This document shows positions 31,130 through 43,779 of a stretch of DNA of 64,000 nucleotides, one piece after another. The translations under genes and the position numbers were made by a program. Under the pieces are notes generated by a model. It was not told the DNA's origin and searched no databases. It saw only the letters and a program-made list of their open reading frames with translations. The stretch is from Narthecium ossifragum (taxonomy: Eukaryota; Streptophyta; Magnoliopsida; Dioscoreales; Nartheciaceae). The first letter of the stretch is position 1, and every line of letters begins with the position of its first letter. The stretch is taken from contig OY986967.1 of NCBI GenBank assembly GCA_963920575.1, forward strand, positions 10,782,061 to 10,846,060, written 5' to 3'.

Positions 31130-32905
31130 TGTAACACGCCGACCTGTGAAGCCCAACCGGGGCGGGGGAACGCGAATCAGAACCTAACTAACTGCAGAAA
31201 TTTTTGTGAGGGTTCCTTCTAATCTACTGGTTTTCTTAAGCAATCATCAAGCACCCTCATTAAACAATAATTAATTACATAAACCTTTAAATAACAGATA
31301 CAAACCCAAAAGTTACAAGTCTATAAATCCTTGAAGAGGGGAAATTAGTTACAAATATATTCCCGTAGGAGATTAACTATAACAAAATGGGTAAACTGAT
31401 GATCACCACTACTCAAACACCACCGGGTGCCGCCACGCCGCCAAACACCTGCTCGGTAGGGACGACAGAAGAGGAGCTAACGCCTGCAATGGCAAAACAC
31501 AGCCCGGGTAGGAATGAGCAACTAAGCTCTGCAGGAAAACTACACTACGACGCAACACAAGGAAGAGGGAACACAACAATGTCACCCTCAAGCAAAGCCT
31601 GGGTGTACACATGGGCCTCATAACCCCACCGCGCATCCCTGAGGGGCCTCAGTCATGGTCTTCCAGCCAAGCTGGTCACATACTGGGTCAGCCTCAGCGA
31701 GGCAGGAAACCAACACTGTCATCTCACGAGCAGAAAACCGGCACTGCTAGGCGGGAACCGACACTGCTGAGTAGGCACACCCTCTATTCAAGAGACAAGA
31801 GAACCTGACACCGGCTACACCTCAGAACCCGGCTCGTGGCGAACATGACCTCTAAAACCACGATCAATAGGTGTTCAAGTCATCTAGGCCTATTAGCGAA
31901 TTCGACTAAACACAACCATCCAATCCTGGACCAAGCTACCCAACCACGATTGTACGGCTAAATCCGAGTTTCCAAACCCTCGGGACGGTGAGACTACAGA
32001 TCGCCCATGCCCTAACCTTATGCATCTAATGCACAATCATATGCATGCTATGAACACACATAGGAAGACAAGTAAGCATGCAACACATGTGATAATATCA
32101 AGCATGGTCTGGGCTCAGCGCCCTGTCAGCCCGGGGTCGTGAACAGGTAAATAAGGCAAGGAACTGCTGTAGTGGTAGCACTATCAACTGCCAGCCAGCT
32201 CACAGAAAACAACCAACAACGAGAAGCAACCCCGACAAGCACTGCTATCACTACAACATATCATTTTCCCTCGGCACACGTCGGCATGCGAGGCTAAGAA
32301 AAGTAGTAGGGTGACCAGCCCATTTATTCTACACATCTTGGGAGGTATTACTCTCCCGGTTCACCACTACCCCTCATTATGGGGCTAACATGCTTAATCA
32401 TATGTATTAGGTATAGAGTGGTAAAGAAAACCCATACATGCAAAGCCCCGCGGGCAAAAACCGACGAAAACACCTCCCAGCCACCAAGATGATCGATCCT
32501 TTCCAAGAAAGGATCCATCTCCCTAGCGACCTAGGACTCCAGCCCGGTCAAGCCAAAAAGAATCGATCCTCCCTCCAGGATTATCGATTATTTTTGCGAC
32601 CAGGGACCCCATCCATGCCCGCCAAGCAAAAGATCGATCATGCACGGGCAAGGCATTACGCCCCAAGAATGAGAGAAAGAGAGAAAGAGAGAAAGAGAGA
32701 AAGAGAGAAGAATACCGTCGAAAAACTCTACCGAACCCCACAAAACCCTGAGATCTGGTAGTACGAAGGACCACGTGTCCAAAACTGGTACTTGCACTAA
32801 AAACCAACATGCATACAAGTAGATCTACACTAAAAGATCACGGGCAATCCAAAACTCTCAAAAACTGAAACAACAAGTACTGCGATGCTCGTAGGAACAC
32901 TCTGT
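31130..32905 (-). repeat. Chromovirus LTR, reverse arm
   Basis: Starts TGTAACACGCCGACC at 31130, matching the reverse complement of the 3' end of the LTR at 63627, and runs through U5 and R to about 32905, lacking U3. Head-to-head with the next LTR. Contains a GAGAAA-type microsatellite (32668-32709) and GATCGATC pairs (for example 32491/32512). Confidence 0.75.
32668..32709. repeat. (GAGAAA)n-type microsatellite
   Basis: Repeats of GAGAGAAA/GAAAGAGA inside the reverse LTR; absent from the forward LTR at the matching place. Confidence 0.85.
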
Positions 32906-32929
32906 TGCTGACTGCAAACTCTAGCGGTC

Positions 32930-34263
32930 ATTGCCACACCCGCGTGTGCACAGACTGACAATGTTTGTGATAATGTTTGTTTAGAGCGGTTAGGTGAACC
33001 CAGGATCGAAAGATCCGGACTTGGGCTTCTGTTCTACACCAAGTCTAGCTTTCTGCACCAAAAAGATCGATCTTCTCTTGCTAAGAAGATCAATTCTTTA
33101 GTGCCAGAAAGTCAGGCTGGATCTTCATGAAGGATCGATCTTTTCTTGGGATCATTCATAAGTTGGTTCGTCCGTCTATAAAATGGACGCAACCTTCTTC
33201 TTTAATCTCTTTTGAAATCCGTCGTTCCTGAGCTCAGATCTGGCTGTATTTGGAAGAGGTTGAGGCCGATCTTGGGCTTAGTAACTGGGATTGAAGCTGC
33301 TCTAGTCTAGGTAGAGATCCTACCTACTTGCTTTTCCAGTTTTGTGAGGTTTTGAGCTTGACTGTGTTTGATTTGAGTAGATCCTCCTTACATGCTCGTT
33401 GGTTTTTAATACAGGTACCGATTTTGGACTCGTGGTCCTTCGTACTACTAGATCCCAAGGTTTTGTGGGCTTTGGTAGAGTTTTTTTACGGTATTTCTCA
33501 CCGGCCGGTCGCGAAAGAACCCAAAGGGATTGATCCTTTTTAGGAGGGATCGATCATTCTTGAGGCGTCATGCCTAACCCGTGCATGATCGATCTTCTGG
33601 TGGAAGATCGATCCTTTTTGGCTTGGTGGCTTGGACGGGAGTCCCTGGTCACGAAAGTGATCGATTTTCTTAGAGGGAAGATCAATCCTTTTTGGCTTGA
33701 TAGTGATGGAACTCCCTTTTTGCGAAGAAAATCGATGCTTTCTTGGAAAGGATCGATCCTTTTGGTCGCAGAGAAGTGTTTTCGTCGGATTTTGCCCACG
33801 GGGCTTTGTATGTGTTGTTTTCTTTACCGCTTTATACCTTGTACATATCTTGAGCATGTTAACCCCATAATGTGGGGTAGTGGGGAACCAGGGGAGTCAC
33901 GACTCCCGGAATGTGTAGATAGCATGTTGTATTGTTAGTCTTGTTTGTCGGGGTTGCTTCCCGTAACATGTTGTCTTTTTATGGACTAGCTGTAGTTGGT
34001 AGGGTCACCACTGCAGCAGTCCCTTGACCTGTATTATATGTTCACCATTCTAGGCCAGCAGGGTGTTGAGCCCATACCGTGTTTATTTATCGTCACATAT
34101 ATTGCATGCTTACCTGTTTCCCTGCGTGTGTTCATAGCATGCATTTGGTTGTGCATTAGCTGCATAATGTTAGGGTGTGGGCGATTGGTGGTATTGCCGT
34201 CCCGAGGCTTGAAAGCTCAGATTTTAGCTTTAGAATCAGGGTTGGGTAGTTTGGTCCAGGTTT
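32930..34263 (+). repeat. Chromovirus LTR, forward arm
   Basis: Begins in U3 (CCACACCCGCGTGTGCACAG, matching about 61410 onward) and ends at about 34263 in U5 (TTGGTCCAGG, matching 62868). Both natural ends are missing. TATA box at 33177-33185. The part 33320-34263 is an inverted copy of 31922-32905. GATCGATC-type half-sites are dense at 33068-33760. Confidence 0.75.
33177..33185 (+). promoter_or_regulatory. TATA box in forward LTR arm
   Basis: TATAAAATG, in the place of TATAAAG (61664-61670) of the complete LTR. Confidence 0.5.
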
Positions 34264-36414
34264 GAATGGTGTAGAACACTCTTCAGATTCTAATACTGAA
34301 ACCATAAAGGCTCAAATCATAACTAGTCATTTTTTTTGCAGGAATTTCAATTGTTTTACGCGAACAACACACCTTATTAGGCACCTTACCCGGTTACTAA
34401 GTATGAAACCCTTTTTTCATATAAAGCTTTTTTTTTCAATTCCATACTTTTCATGTAATATGGCATAAGATCATAAATCTATCATAGTATCATGATTAGA
34501 ATCTAATCTCAACTCATCAACATGTGGAAGTGAATATGTTAATTAGGATATGTCAAGTTATCCTTAATTCATGGCAAAAGTGTTGAAGTATAGAAATAAT
34601 ATCATTCATAGCACAAATTTAACTATTTCTTATATCACATATGAGAATCAGAGAAAATCATAAAATATATTTCTAAATCAAACATCTTTCATCAATAAAT
34701 ATCATATTTTCATTCTGTTGGCATCACTCAATGGTGTATAATATTGGTTATCAGAAAAAATATATGAGCATGCAATTTATGAATGCTACCTTCAACTTAA
34801 ATGTAATTGTCCCCAATTATACTAAGTCATAAAAATGAATTAATGAATAAAGGGTAGAGATAGCCATAATGAATGCTTCAAAAATTGATTTTTCCACAAA
34901 AAATAGCTTGCATAGCTCTATCAAAAATATGAGAACCCCTGGCACCTATATCTCATACCTCAAGATGAAACAAGTGAAGCATCATAATAAATTGGAAGAA
35001 GTCAATCATAGAAAACAAGAGGTAGGGAGGATAGAGAGAACCAAAAGTTAGCAATTAAGCATAGCCTCCAAATTGATCGCAACACCATCTTCTGCCAAAG
35101 AAATAAATACCTTTCCAAAACATCAAGTATATAACATGCACAGGAAGAAGTAAAAGAAGATACCATCATCATCATCATCATCTCATATCATCACATGATC
35201 AAGTACAACTCACATCCAAAACATCCAAAAAGGTCCAATATCAATAGCTAATCTTCATTAGAATCCCTAAAATCAAGCAGTCGAGCCGAAGTAGAGGCGT
35301 CAGCTTGCAAAGACTACGCAATCCTAGCAAAGCCATAGCGAACCTCTGCCGTTAAGTCGTCCATCGCACAATCAACTATTACTGTAAGTGCAAAAACCAA
35401 CCTCGAGACAGGTCCGAACTAGTCAAACTGGCTCAGGGCCGTGGAACACTACATCATAGACGACTCATAAACTTCGACCATGTGCCCTTCCTAAAGACTA
35501 CTTGTCCTAAGATTTGATGAAAATATCAAACAACAAGCTAGGGTTTTGACTTGATCGAAGATCCAAGTCATTGGATCGAAAATTGGAGCTTAGGAGCAGC
35601 TGGATCATGATATGTAGCAATCGAACGGCTGAAGGATAACCGGCAGCGGAACGATGGTGAAACTTTATCGCCGGAGTAATGGGATGGTGGAGATGGAATC
35701 ATGAGAGGCCAAGGAGTCCGTCCATGGGGTCTGATCGAAGAATAGTGGCATCCAAGAGACGAATTGGAGGTTGACGGCGAGGTGGAGATAGGCGGAGATG
35801 GATTCCGATGATCCTTGCTCTAATTGAGGTAGGGGATGGTGAAGGAAGGGTCATTGTGGCCTAAGGAAGCTTTTGGAGGTGGTTCAGGGCTGTTAGAGGT
35901 TGTGGAATGGAGGAACGGTGTTGGTCGTCAGAGTGGAATATAGCTGGACTTGGAGTCTGGTGATCAAGGCAGCAAACAAGGGTTTTTATGGCAGCGGAAG
36001 GTTCATGACGGCAAGGGGAAGCTTTTGGAGGTGTTGCAGGGCGGCGGGATATCAGGGATGAGGAGATCGGTGATGGCGGAGGAAACAGGGGGGGCTCATA
36101 GGTGTCGAAGGAGGTGGTATGGAGGAAAGCGGAGGGGTCAGTTAGAAAGGGAGCTTGATGACGATGGTGTTGGTGTTGATTTGGAAGGACAGGACTGACC
36201 GGAGGGGTGGAAATGGGTGGTGGGTGGTGACGGCTCGGGGACCAGTCACTAGAAAGCAGGCGGAGCCGGGATGATGAAGTTCTGGCTCGGATCGGGCCGT
36301 GATCTAGCCACAGTGCTGGGAGAGAGAAAAATTGAGGAAAACTAAAAAAAAACAGAAATTTTTTTTGGGAAAATTGTTGGAAAAGCCTAAAAAATTACGG
36401 ACAATTCTAAAAAC
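34264..36414 (-). other. Athila B 3' non-coding internal region
   Basis: No credible gene on either strand. On the minus strand it has Athila 3' landmarks: ATTGGGGACAAT followed by TTTAAGTTGAAGGTAG (about 34785-34825), (GAT)n at 35165-35183 and TTTGGCAGAAGATGG near 35085. A purine-rich section (35640-36200) gives spurious plus-strand frames such as 35950-36198. The 3' LTR is missing; the region ends at the chromovirus LTR join at 34263. Confidence 0.55.
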
Positions 36415-38154
36415 TCAGGAAAAATTTCTAAAAACTACTGGATTGCCTCCTAGTATGCGCGGGAATTTAATATCTTTCGCTAGATGTCTCGAAAGGGTCA
36501 GTAAGAACATGCATCTGTCAGATTGATGGACTCGATCACACCACCCAGAATAATGTCCTCCACATAATGATTTAAGCCATACCCTGCCCCGAAGTATATC
36601 AAGTATTTGATGATATAAACCTATTAATTCTTTCCTCCCAACAAGTGTATTAGAAACCCCACCCTCTATACAAGACAAACCATCGTCATATTTCATCTTA
36701 CAACCAGGTTTGCGGTATGTGTCCGCCATGGTAATGGAATTATCATTGAGATGAATTGTAAGTGAAGGGGTAGGAGGTTTTAATTTTAAAATAGATGTTG
36801 CAAGTATGGACGGTGGTGCAGATATAGGTAAAGGAGGAGATGGTGGTTCAACTTTTGAATGTATTGGCATCTCTGTGCATAAGTGTACTTCAATATAATC
36901 AGCACAAAATTGTCCAGTGTCTAAGGTAACGTCAAACAATGATGAATCAGAAATATTGACACAAGCATTGATAATATCAACAACATAGTATTCATTATTT
37001 GCAGGAAAACTTGCATCCTTAAATATATTCAGACGTTCCTTTATGTTGTCAAAAGAGACATCCATAACACTTGTATGACAGTTAATACAAGCATTTGCAG
37101 TAGCTATAAAAGGTCGACCTAAGATAATGGGCACATATTTCTTGCAAAAAACGCCGAGCTCCATGTCCAAGACAATGAAATCAACCCGAAAGAATAAGCT
37201 ATCAACCTTAACCAACACATCCTCCAAGATACCTCGCGGTGTCTTGATGGATCTATCAGCTAACTGAAGGGTTACTGTCGTAGGTTTCAAATCATTCAGG
37301 CCAAATTTATGATATACGGAATATGGCAGTAAATTAACACTAGCACCAAGATCAAGAAGAGCACCATCAATATGATAGTCTCATACACAACAAGAAATAG
37401 TTACGGTGCCTGGATCCTTAAGTTTTGGTGGAATGTCATACTTCAGGATCGAACTTACATGTTCCGTTAGAAAGATTTTCTTACATACCAGAGATTTGGA
37501 TTTGCGTTTCTGGGTACAAAGGTCTTTCAGAAATTTTGCATAGGAAGGGAACTGTCGGATGGCCTCTAATAATAGTATGTTGATGTTAACTCGCTTGAAT
37601 ATCTCAGTGATTTCCTCTACATATGATTTCTTATTGGGTCTAGAGGAAGGATCCATTTGTGCATGAGGAAAAAGTACTTTGGGCACATATCTAGCAGGAT
37701 CAGGCTCCCTAGAATCAGATGAATCATATTCAGGTGGTATATGAGAGTAATCACGAGGTGAGGCCGATCGATCATCGTCTGACTGATTGATCGTCGGATA
37801 TTCCGATCTATCGGCCAGACCGGCTGGCTCATCTACTTTATTATCTATAGTTTTGCCACTTCTAAGGGTCAATACAGCTTTAGCACATTCTAAGTTTGAG
37901 CTTTCTACATAATGGTGAACCCTAGGATTAGTCACAGGTTGACTAGGTAATTGGCCCTCCTCTCGCTTAGCTATCGTGTTAGCCAGTTGCTCTAATTGTG
38001 CTTCTAATTTTGAAATGGATTGAATCATTGAACATAAGTTGTTTTTCAACAATGAGACAACACCTTTGATGGTTGAATTTTCGTCCTTCATAGATGACAT
38101 GTCCCTATTGATATCACCCCTCATCTTAAAAAGTGTACTCATAAATGCAGTCAA
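36415..38154 (-). pseudogene. Athila B Gag C-terminus and protease
   Basis: One minus-strand frame, 580 codons with a single TGA at 37381-37383. It covers the Gag tail (LEQLANTIAKREEGQLPSQ, TLRSGKTI), the pre-protease segment ending ILKYDIPPKLKDPGT, then after the stop the retropepsin with DLGASVNLLPYSVY, TLQLADRSIKTPRGILEDV, VPIILGRPFIATANACINC. The C-terminal 90 residues pass into non-coding-like sequence (CGGHYSGWCDRVHQSD). No reverse transcriptase follows. Confidence 0.85.
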
Positions 38155-38780
38155 GGTGGACTTAGTAGAAGATTCAGGAGGAGGAGGCTAAGATATCTTT
38201 TGTGGACAATGTAGACCAGGATTTTGAGGCACTTGAGGTTTAGAAGGGTACGAAAAAGCGGAGGAGGAATTAGTTGTAATACTTTGTCCTAAAAAGGTTC
38301 ATGGTTGTGGTGGTGTTCAACTCAAGTTAGGATGATTTCTCCAACCAGGGTCATAGGCATTGGAATAAGGATTGTCTTGAGGTTTAGAGAAGCCATATGT
38401 TGCATTAACGTGTTCCTGAACAAAGTCAGGGAAGTTGGGGGCCAAGTGACAATCAGTGATATGATGTTGAGGACTAGAGCAGAGGGCACATGTCTCAGGT
38501 GGAGTCTGAAACAGTATATGAGCAAAAGATTGACCAAAAGTTTGACATGTTTTCAGCCGATTCAAATCTTTAGTTAGAAAGTCTACTTGTGCGGAGAGAC
38601 TTTGAAATTCAAAAATTTCATGAGTTCCTCTAGAATTACAAACAGTGGTAGGCCGATTCCTATAAATTGAGGCATTATGTTGTGAGTTCTCAACAAGATT
38701 ATTATATATTTCCCAAAGCTCAGTTCAAGATTTACTAAGAATAACACCTCTGCAACAAGCTTCGACCATAGTTCTATCTC
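38155..38780 (-). pseudogene. Athila B Gag middle with zinc knuckle
   Basis: Broken frames encoding the Gag linker and a knuckle-like segment CALCSSPQHHITDCHLAPNF, followed by NPYSNAYDPGWRNHPNLS, the hallmark that follows the knuckle in Athila Gag. Upstream are LTKDLNRLKT and the RPTTVCNSRGTHEIFEF stretch in another frame. Confidence 0.75.
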
Positions 38781-39434
38781 AATCATTGATAACGTTATAG
38801 AATGAATGGGCTAACTGCCATTCGGGTACCTCGTGATGAGGACATCCTCTTAGAAGGTCATTGAATCTTTCCCAAGTCTCATGAAAAAGCTTATCCTTGT
38901 TTTTCTTAAAAGAGATAATCATGATACGATAATTTTGGGTTTTGATGATGGAAAAGTATTTCTTGAGAAAGGCATCCTGAAGTTGGTCCCAAGTCGAAAT
39001 CGAATTTGGCGCTAGGGTTTGAAGCCAATGTTTAGCTTTATCTTTCAATGAGAAGGGAAAAAGCTTTAATCTAAAGGCATCATCGTTAAAGTGCTCAAGT
39101 TTAAACATGCAAAGAATTTGAAGGAAGTTGGCTATGTGTCCATAAGGGTCCTCATTCTCACGCCCATAAAAAGAAGGTAAAGCAGTAATCCAGTTTGGCA
39201 TGATCTCATAATGTGTAGCAGGAATAGCAGGTGGGTTGATACAAGAAGAATAGGTGTAAGGTCCGGGCAGAAAGTGATTCCTAATAGGGACTCCTGTATT
39301 GTTATTGTGGTTCCTGTTTTCCCCACTGTTTCCATTATTATTTCATGCAGCTAAGCCCATTGTGCAGAAAGAATCAGGAGATAAGTCAAGATTCTCAATT
39401 TTAGGGTCAAAACGTTTTAAAGGAAAACTCAGGG
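38779..39434 (-). pseudogene. Athila B Gag N-terminal domain
   Basis: Retrotransposon-gag domain: NWITALPSFYGRENEDPYGHI, KLFPFSLKDKAKHWL, ISTWDQLQDAFLKKYF, TWERFNDLLRGCPHHE. The upstream leader (39201-39434) is in frame pieces (NNNGNSGENRN, HFLPGPYTYSSCINPP). The Gag start is cut at about 39434 where foreign DNA begins; the leader and 5' LTR reappear at 45958-47855. Confidence 0.85.
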
Positions 39435-39639
39435 CCCTTACACATTGCATACAGATTTATGCACACCCCAGAAATAAAAAGAAAAGCGTAATGATTTGTG
39501 CACACTGCAAGCTGGCGTGTGTAATGCACACGCCTAGCTGGCAGATGTGCTTAATGGGTCCAGACCCATTTGGCATCCACCCGTTAATATGAAAGATTTG
39601 ATAAGCTATTTCGAAGATTCCTTCGCAAGCTTCTTTCAA

Positions 39640-39960
39640 AGCTTCATTCACAAGCTTCATTCGCAAACTTCCAAACCCCTTTCGCACCAGTAGCCGTCGC
39701 CGGCCCATTGTTCACCGCCCACCCTACCTCGGCGCCGCCAAAACCAAAACCCAAACAAACCCTAACCCAAACCTCGTCGCCCTCTCCAAAACGAAACCCT
39801 AGCTCGACCCCGTCACCCGGAGCTCGCTCCCTCTGCGCTTCGCTTGCTCTTCTGCTCAGCATCTGAAGCCGGTCGTCCCCTCACCCTTCGCGCTTCGCTT
39901 GCTCTTCTACTCAGCATCTGAAGCTGGTCGCCCCCTCACCCTCTCCTCGGCACCAAAGGT
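39640..39960 (+). other. GC-rich 5'-UTR-like segment
   Basis: Contains telo-box words (AAACCCTAACCC at about 39757-39768, AAACCCTAG) typical of plant promoters and leaders, then a 55-bp direct duplication (first copies of GCGCTTCGCTTGCTC at 39835 and 39890) and a possible splice donor AAAG/GTTTGC near 39958. No plus-strand coding start that I trust. Suggests the 5' end of a captured gene. Confidence 0.4.
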
Positions 39961-42448
39961 TTGCTTGATCCATCTTCCATGATTTGTGATTGGTAGGGAT
40001 GTTTGAGTGCTTTCTTGGTTGTCACACTTACTTGCAGAAAGAATCACATTGCCAATGAATAACCTTAAGGTCAACAGTTTCTTGCTTCAACTCTTTCTCA
40101 TTTCCTGAGATTGTTTGTTGTTGCCAATGCATTATGATGATTTTAAGTAGCAGTTTGTAAAGACGAAGAGGCTTAGAGTACGGGTGAGACCATAAGATGC
40201 TAAATTATTTCTTAACACATTTTGAGCCCTTCTTTTTTTATTTTACCAGTTCATAGATTGGCAAAAAAAAAAAAAAGGAATTGGAAATGAGGTTGTTGGA
40301 GAGTCGGCAACAGCTGAAATCTGAAATGGTTTCTTGAGCTTTATTTTTGGTTTGTGAGTAGTCTCAATATTCTAAATTTACTTGTCAATCGTTTTTATTT
40401 TGTCATACTATTTATGCTATGCTAAAGAAATTGTGTCACTGTTTCATGTGTTATGCTAATTAATAAATGGTTTTATCAAAAAAAGCTATAGGTTGTTTTT
40501 ATTTCAATCTATCACTTGATTTAAAGAATTTTCCTCGTCAAATGTCCTTTTCATTCATTCAAACATCTTTTGATGACTTTGGAAAGAAAACTTTTGCTAC
40601 CGGTGGGGGGCTCTTGAGCTGATAAATAAGGTAACTCGATTCCCTTTATCCAAGTTGCTAGAATATTTATTTAGTTCATCATTTGGGTGTTTTGTGAAGC
40701 GTGTGTGTTAACTGCTTAATTAAGACTGTATGTGCTCTCTTATTGGTTAACAACCTCCTATGTGAAGTGGTATTGACTTGTAATCCTCTTTTAGGATTAT
40801 GTAGTTGTAAGGGCAGTCTTCATCCTACTTTGTGTTGTTGGGTTGCAATTTAATGTGAGTCACATTTGAATTTTTTTCTCATGCCATCTTACCATATGAA
40901 CTCACAAGGTGTTTTCACTAACCATCATAACCAGGCAATTCATGTCACAATATTGGCCTTTCCGGTGTGAGGAAATGCTACATTAACAGTTAAGATAGCT
41001 GAGTCATCCCCCAGCCTTCGGCTTAACTACTCACTCAAAAAGAAAACAAAAAATAGCTGTCAGAATCATCCTGGTTTGCGATTGGTCTACCAAAAAGATT
41101 TTGAGGTGATGGTATAATTGGTCTACTTTAATTTTAAGATTTGAGGTGATACTTTTGCATGAACAAGATATGGTTATCTGTTGTACATATGGCATGTTCT
41201 TTGTTTTGAATAGCAGTGCGATATAGTCTTACGTCATCTTGTTTCATGTTTATGCTTCAATTTCATTTGCGTCCCATTGCTCAGTTGGGTCTGGACAAAT
41301 CATCTATTCCGAGCCCATTAAATGTTGGTACCTTGTCATGCATGGAAATATTTTAATTCATGAGTATTAGTAGCTATTTTGAATAATGGTGCTTTATTTT
41401 AGGATATTCTATAACTTAAGAAGGTAGCTACTTCGAGGGCTTCATATCTGTCTTAAATCTAAGCAGCGGTTCAAAATGTGGTTCATTTGTATTGTGACTC
41501 TAGTCTTTCACTTTGCCCATCACTTGGTTTTATGGGAGTATCTCAGTTGATACCTGTGCTGCATTTCAAACCCAAAGATCTTTTTTACACTGGTTTAAAA
41601 ATTGACAGCCAATCTGTTATTTCTTTTGTACTAGTTTCTGAGATATCCACCAGTAATTTCACCAACTCAGTAGCTGATTATGAATAGATAGTGACAAATC
41701 TTTGCTCATTAATCTTCAGTTGCCAAGGAGTTGCTGACATTAATGGAAGGGCGGAGAAAAAAGGGAAGTAACAGAATATGGTTCTGTTGTCCAAGCTAAC
41801 AGAGAGCTCTATGTATGCTATGAGCTGCTTAAACAAGATAAACACATCCAAATTTGGTTCTGCTGTAGTATTTTCCTCAAAGGTTAGAGTTTTTTCATTC
41901 ACATATCATTGGCCATGTGGATTACACTTGATAAGTATGCATCTCAAACAAGTCATGAAGGCAAACTCATCGAGACTATGTTTTCTGCTACTTTTTTGAG
42001 TACTATCATTGTCTTCATACTATCTTTATCTTGGCATAACTTTCCTTGTCTTGGTCTCCTTTAACTTTTTATTTGTTGCCTCACTTAAGCTTTGCTGCTA
42101 GATTAATGTTTGTTACCTTAGCTTCTCAGACATGTCCTTGGAGATGAATGCTATGGATGGACACTTACCGAAGGAGTGCCGGTCTGATAAATGCTGCACC
42201 TGCTAGTGATGTCGATGGAGTCCAAATGATGTACTGATCACTTGAGGGGAAAAGGTGTCTGCCAAGAGACAAAGATCAAACTATGTTATATTACTGAGTT
42301 TGAAAAAAAGCAAGATTGATGTTTCAGGGAACTATGAATGTTTTGTTATTTGAAATGTGCCAATTTTGATTTTCGTGGACTTCTGCTATATGACTTTTTC
42401 ACATAAATGTGCCAATTTTTCACATATATATAGTACAAAGTTTCGGTT
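39961..42448. other. AT-rich intron-like stretch
   Basis: No convincing gene. Poly-A run at 40264-40279. A short plus-strand exon-like piece with acceptor TTAATCTTCAG (to 41718) and donor AAAG/GTTAG (about 41881) may be a gene remnant, but I do not recognise its peptide in any frame. Confidence 0.35.
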
Positions 42449-42621
42449 CACTAGTACCGGTTTAATAAGAAATAAATCGGTACCCAATCACCGATTAAAC
42501 CTGTGACACAATGCCCTTCATTTTGTGTTTTATCGGTGGCAAAGTACCGGTATTCTGGTACCGATATATATTCGTACACTCTCTTGATCTTTCTATCGAC
42601 AAGAGGCTGGTTTCTACCGGA

Positions 42622-43150
42622 ACAATTAATGTGATTCGTGGCATTTATAAGAGGAACTCGTACAACCAAAGCTCTTAATTCGTGATCTAAAGCTGTTAAT
42701 TCGTGCTATTGATAGAACGAATATGTTATCCCTATCGGTAGCCATGTACCGATAGCAAACCACACTAATATCGGTAGTCAGGTATCGACAATGTACCCAT
42801 ATCTATCGGTATGTGGGTACCGATATAACCACAATTAATGTGATTCGTGGCATTCATAAAACGAACTCGTACAACCAAAGCTGTTAATTCGTGGTATGAG
42901 TGTATTAATTCGTGGTATTGATAGAACGAATATGTTATCCAAGTATGGTGCTATCGGTAGCCATGTACCGATAGCAAACCACACTAATATCGATAGTCAA
43001 GTACCGATATTGTTCCCATATTTATCGGTATGTGGGTACCGATATAATCACAATTAATGTGATTTATGGCATTCATAAAACAAACTCGTACAACCAAAGC
43101 TGTTAATTCGTGGTATGAAGCTGTTAATTCGTGGTATTGATAGAACGAAT
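42622..43150. repeat. 209-219 bp tandem repeat
   Basis: Units begin with ACAATTAATGTGATT at about 42622, 42831 and 43050, giving two full copies and part of a third. Each carries TACCGATA/TATCGGTA words in both orientations and GTTAATTCGTGGTAT words. Nearby (43185-43210) is a palindrome ACCACGAATCA-CA-TGATTCGTGGT. Short words in both orientations resemble subterminal regions of CACTA elements, and CACTAGTACCGG occurs at 42449, but no matching TAGTG end was found. Confidence 0.7.
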
Positions 43151-43330
43151 ATTAATTGTACATAGTATGAATTGGACATTTGCATACCACGAATCACATG
43201 ATTCGTGGTAGATTTGTTGTATTTATAGTATGAATGTGTGACATGCAAATAACGAATTGGTGATTTGCATACCATGAATTGGTCATTTGCATACCACGAA
43301 TCACATGATTTTATCCTGTACCACTGCCTA

Positions 43331-43779
43331 AACATAATTAATATCAGTTTCTATACATGATTAATATCAATTCATATCACAATGTAACCACTCACCATTT
43401 GCACACATGAAATCAGGTTCAACCATGCAAGACTAGCAAAATAACAATTGCAACAAATCAGGTTCAATCATACAAGAGTAACCAACCAATAATTGCACAT
43501 TTTAGTTTTTATCATGATTCGATCCTGGTACATCAATAGGTGCACACAATGAATAAAATAAATACATGAAATAATCAAATTGACTTCGTATATCCAGCCC
43601 GTCATCCATTCCCCCCTTCGTACTAGGACCCCCTTCGGTGCGGCCGGATTGCATCTGCACAATATATAGAATTAATCCAAATAAATCATGTCAATACAAT
43701 AAGAAGAGGTGATTTACAAATCACTCCACAACCGTGACATGTGGCCTAACGTTCAAAAGATCACTATTACTTATATGCG
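43331..43779. other. AT-rich, no gene seen
   Basis: Short minus-strand frame at 43468-43662 has no recognisable domain. Nothing else is visible. Confidence 0.4.

Noticed and set aside
35950..36198. Plus-strand 82-codon gene
   Set aside because: Gly/Arg-rich frame antisense to an Athila 3' internal region with no domain.
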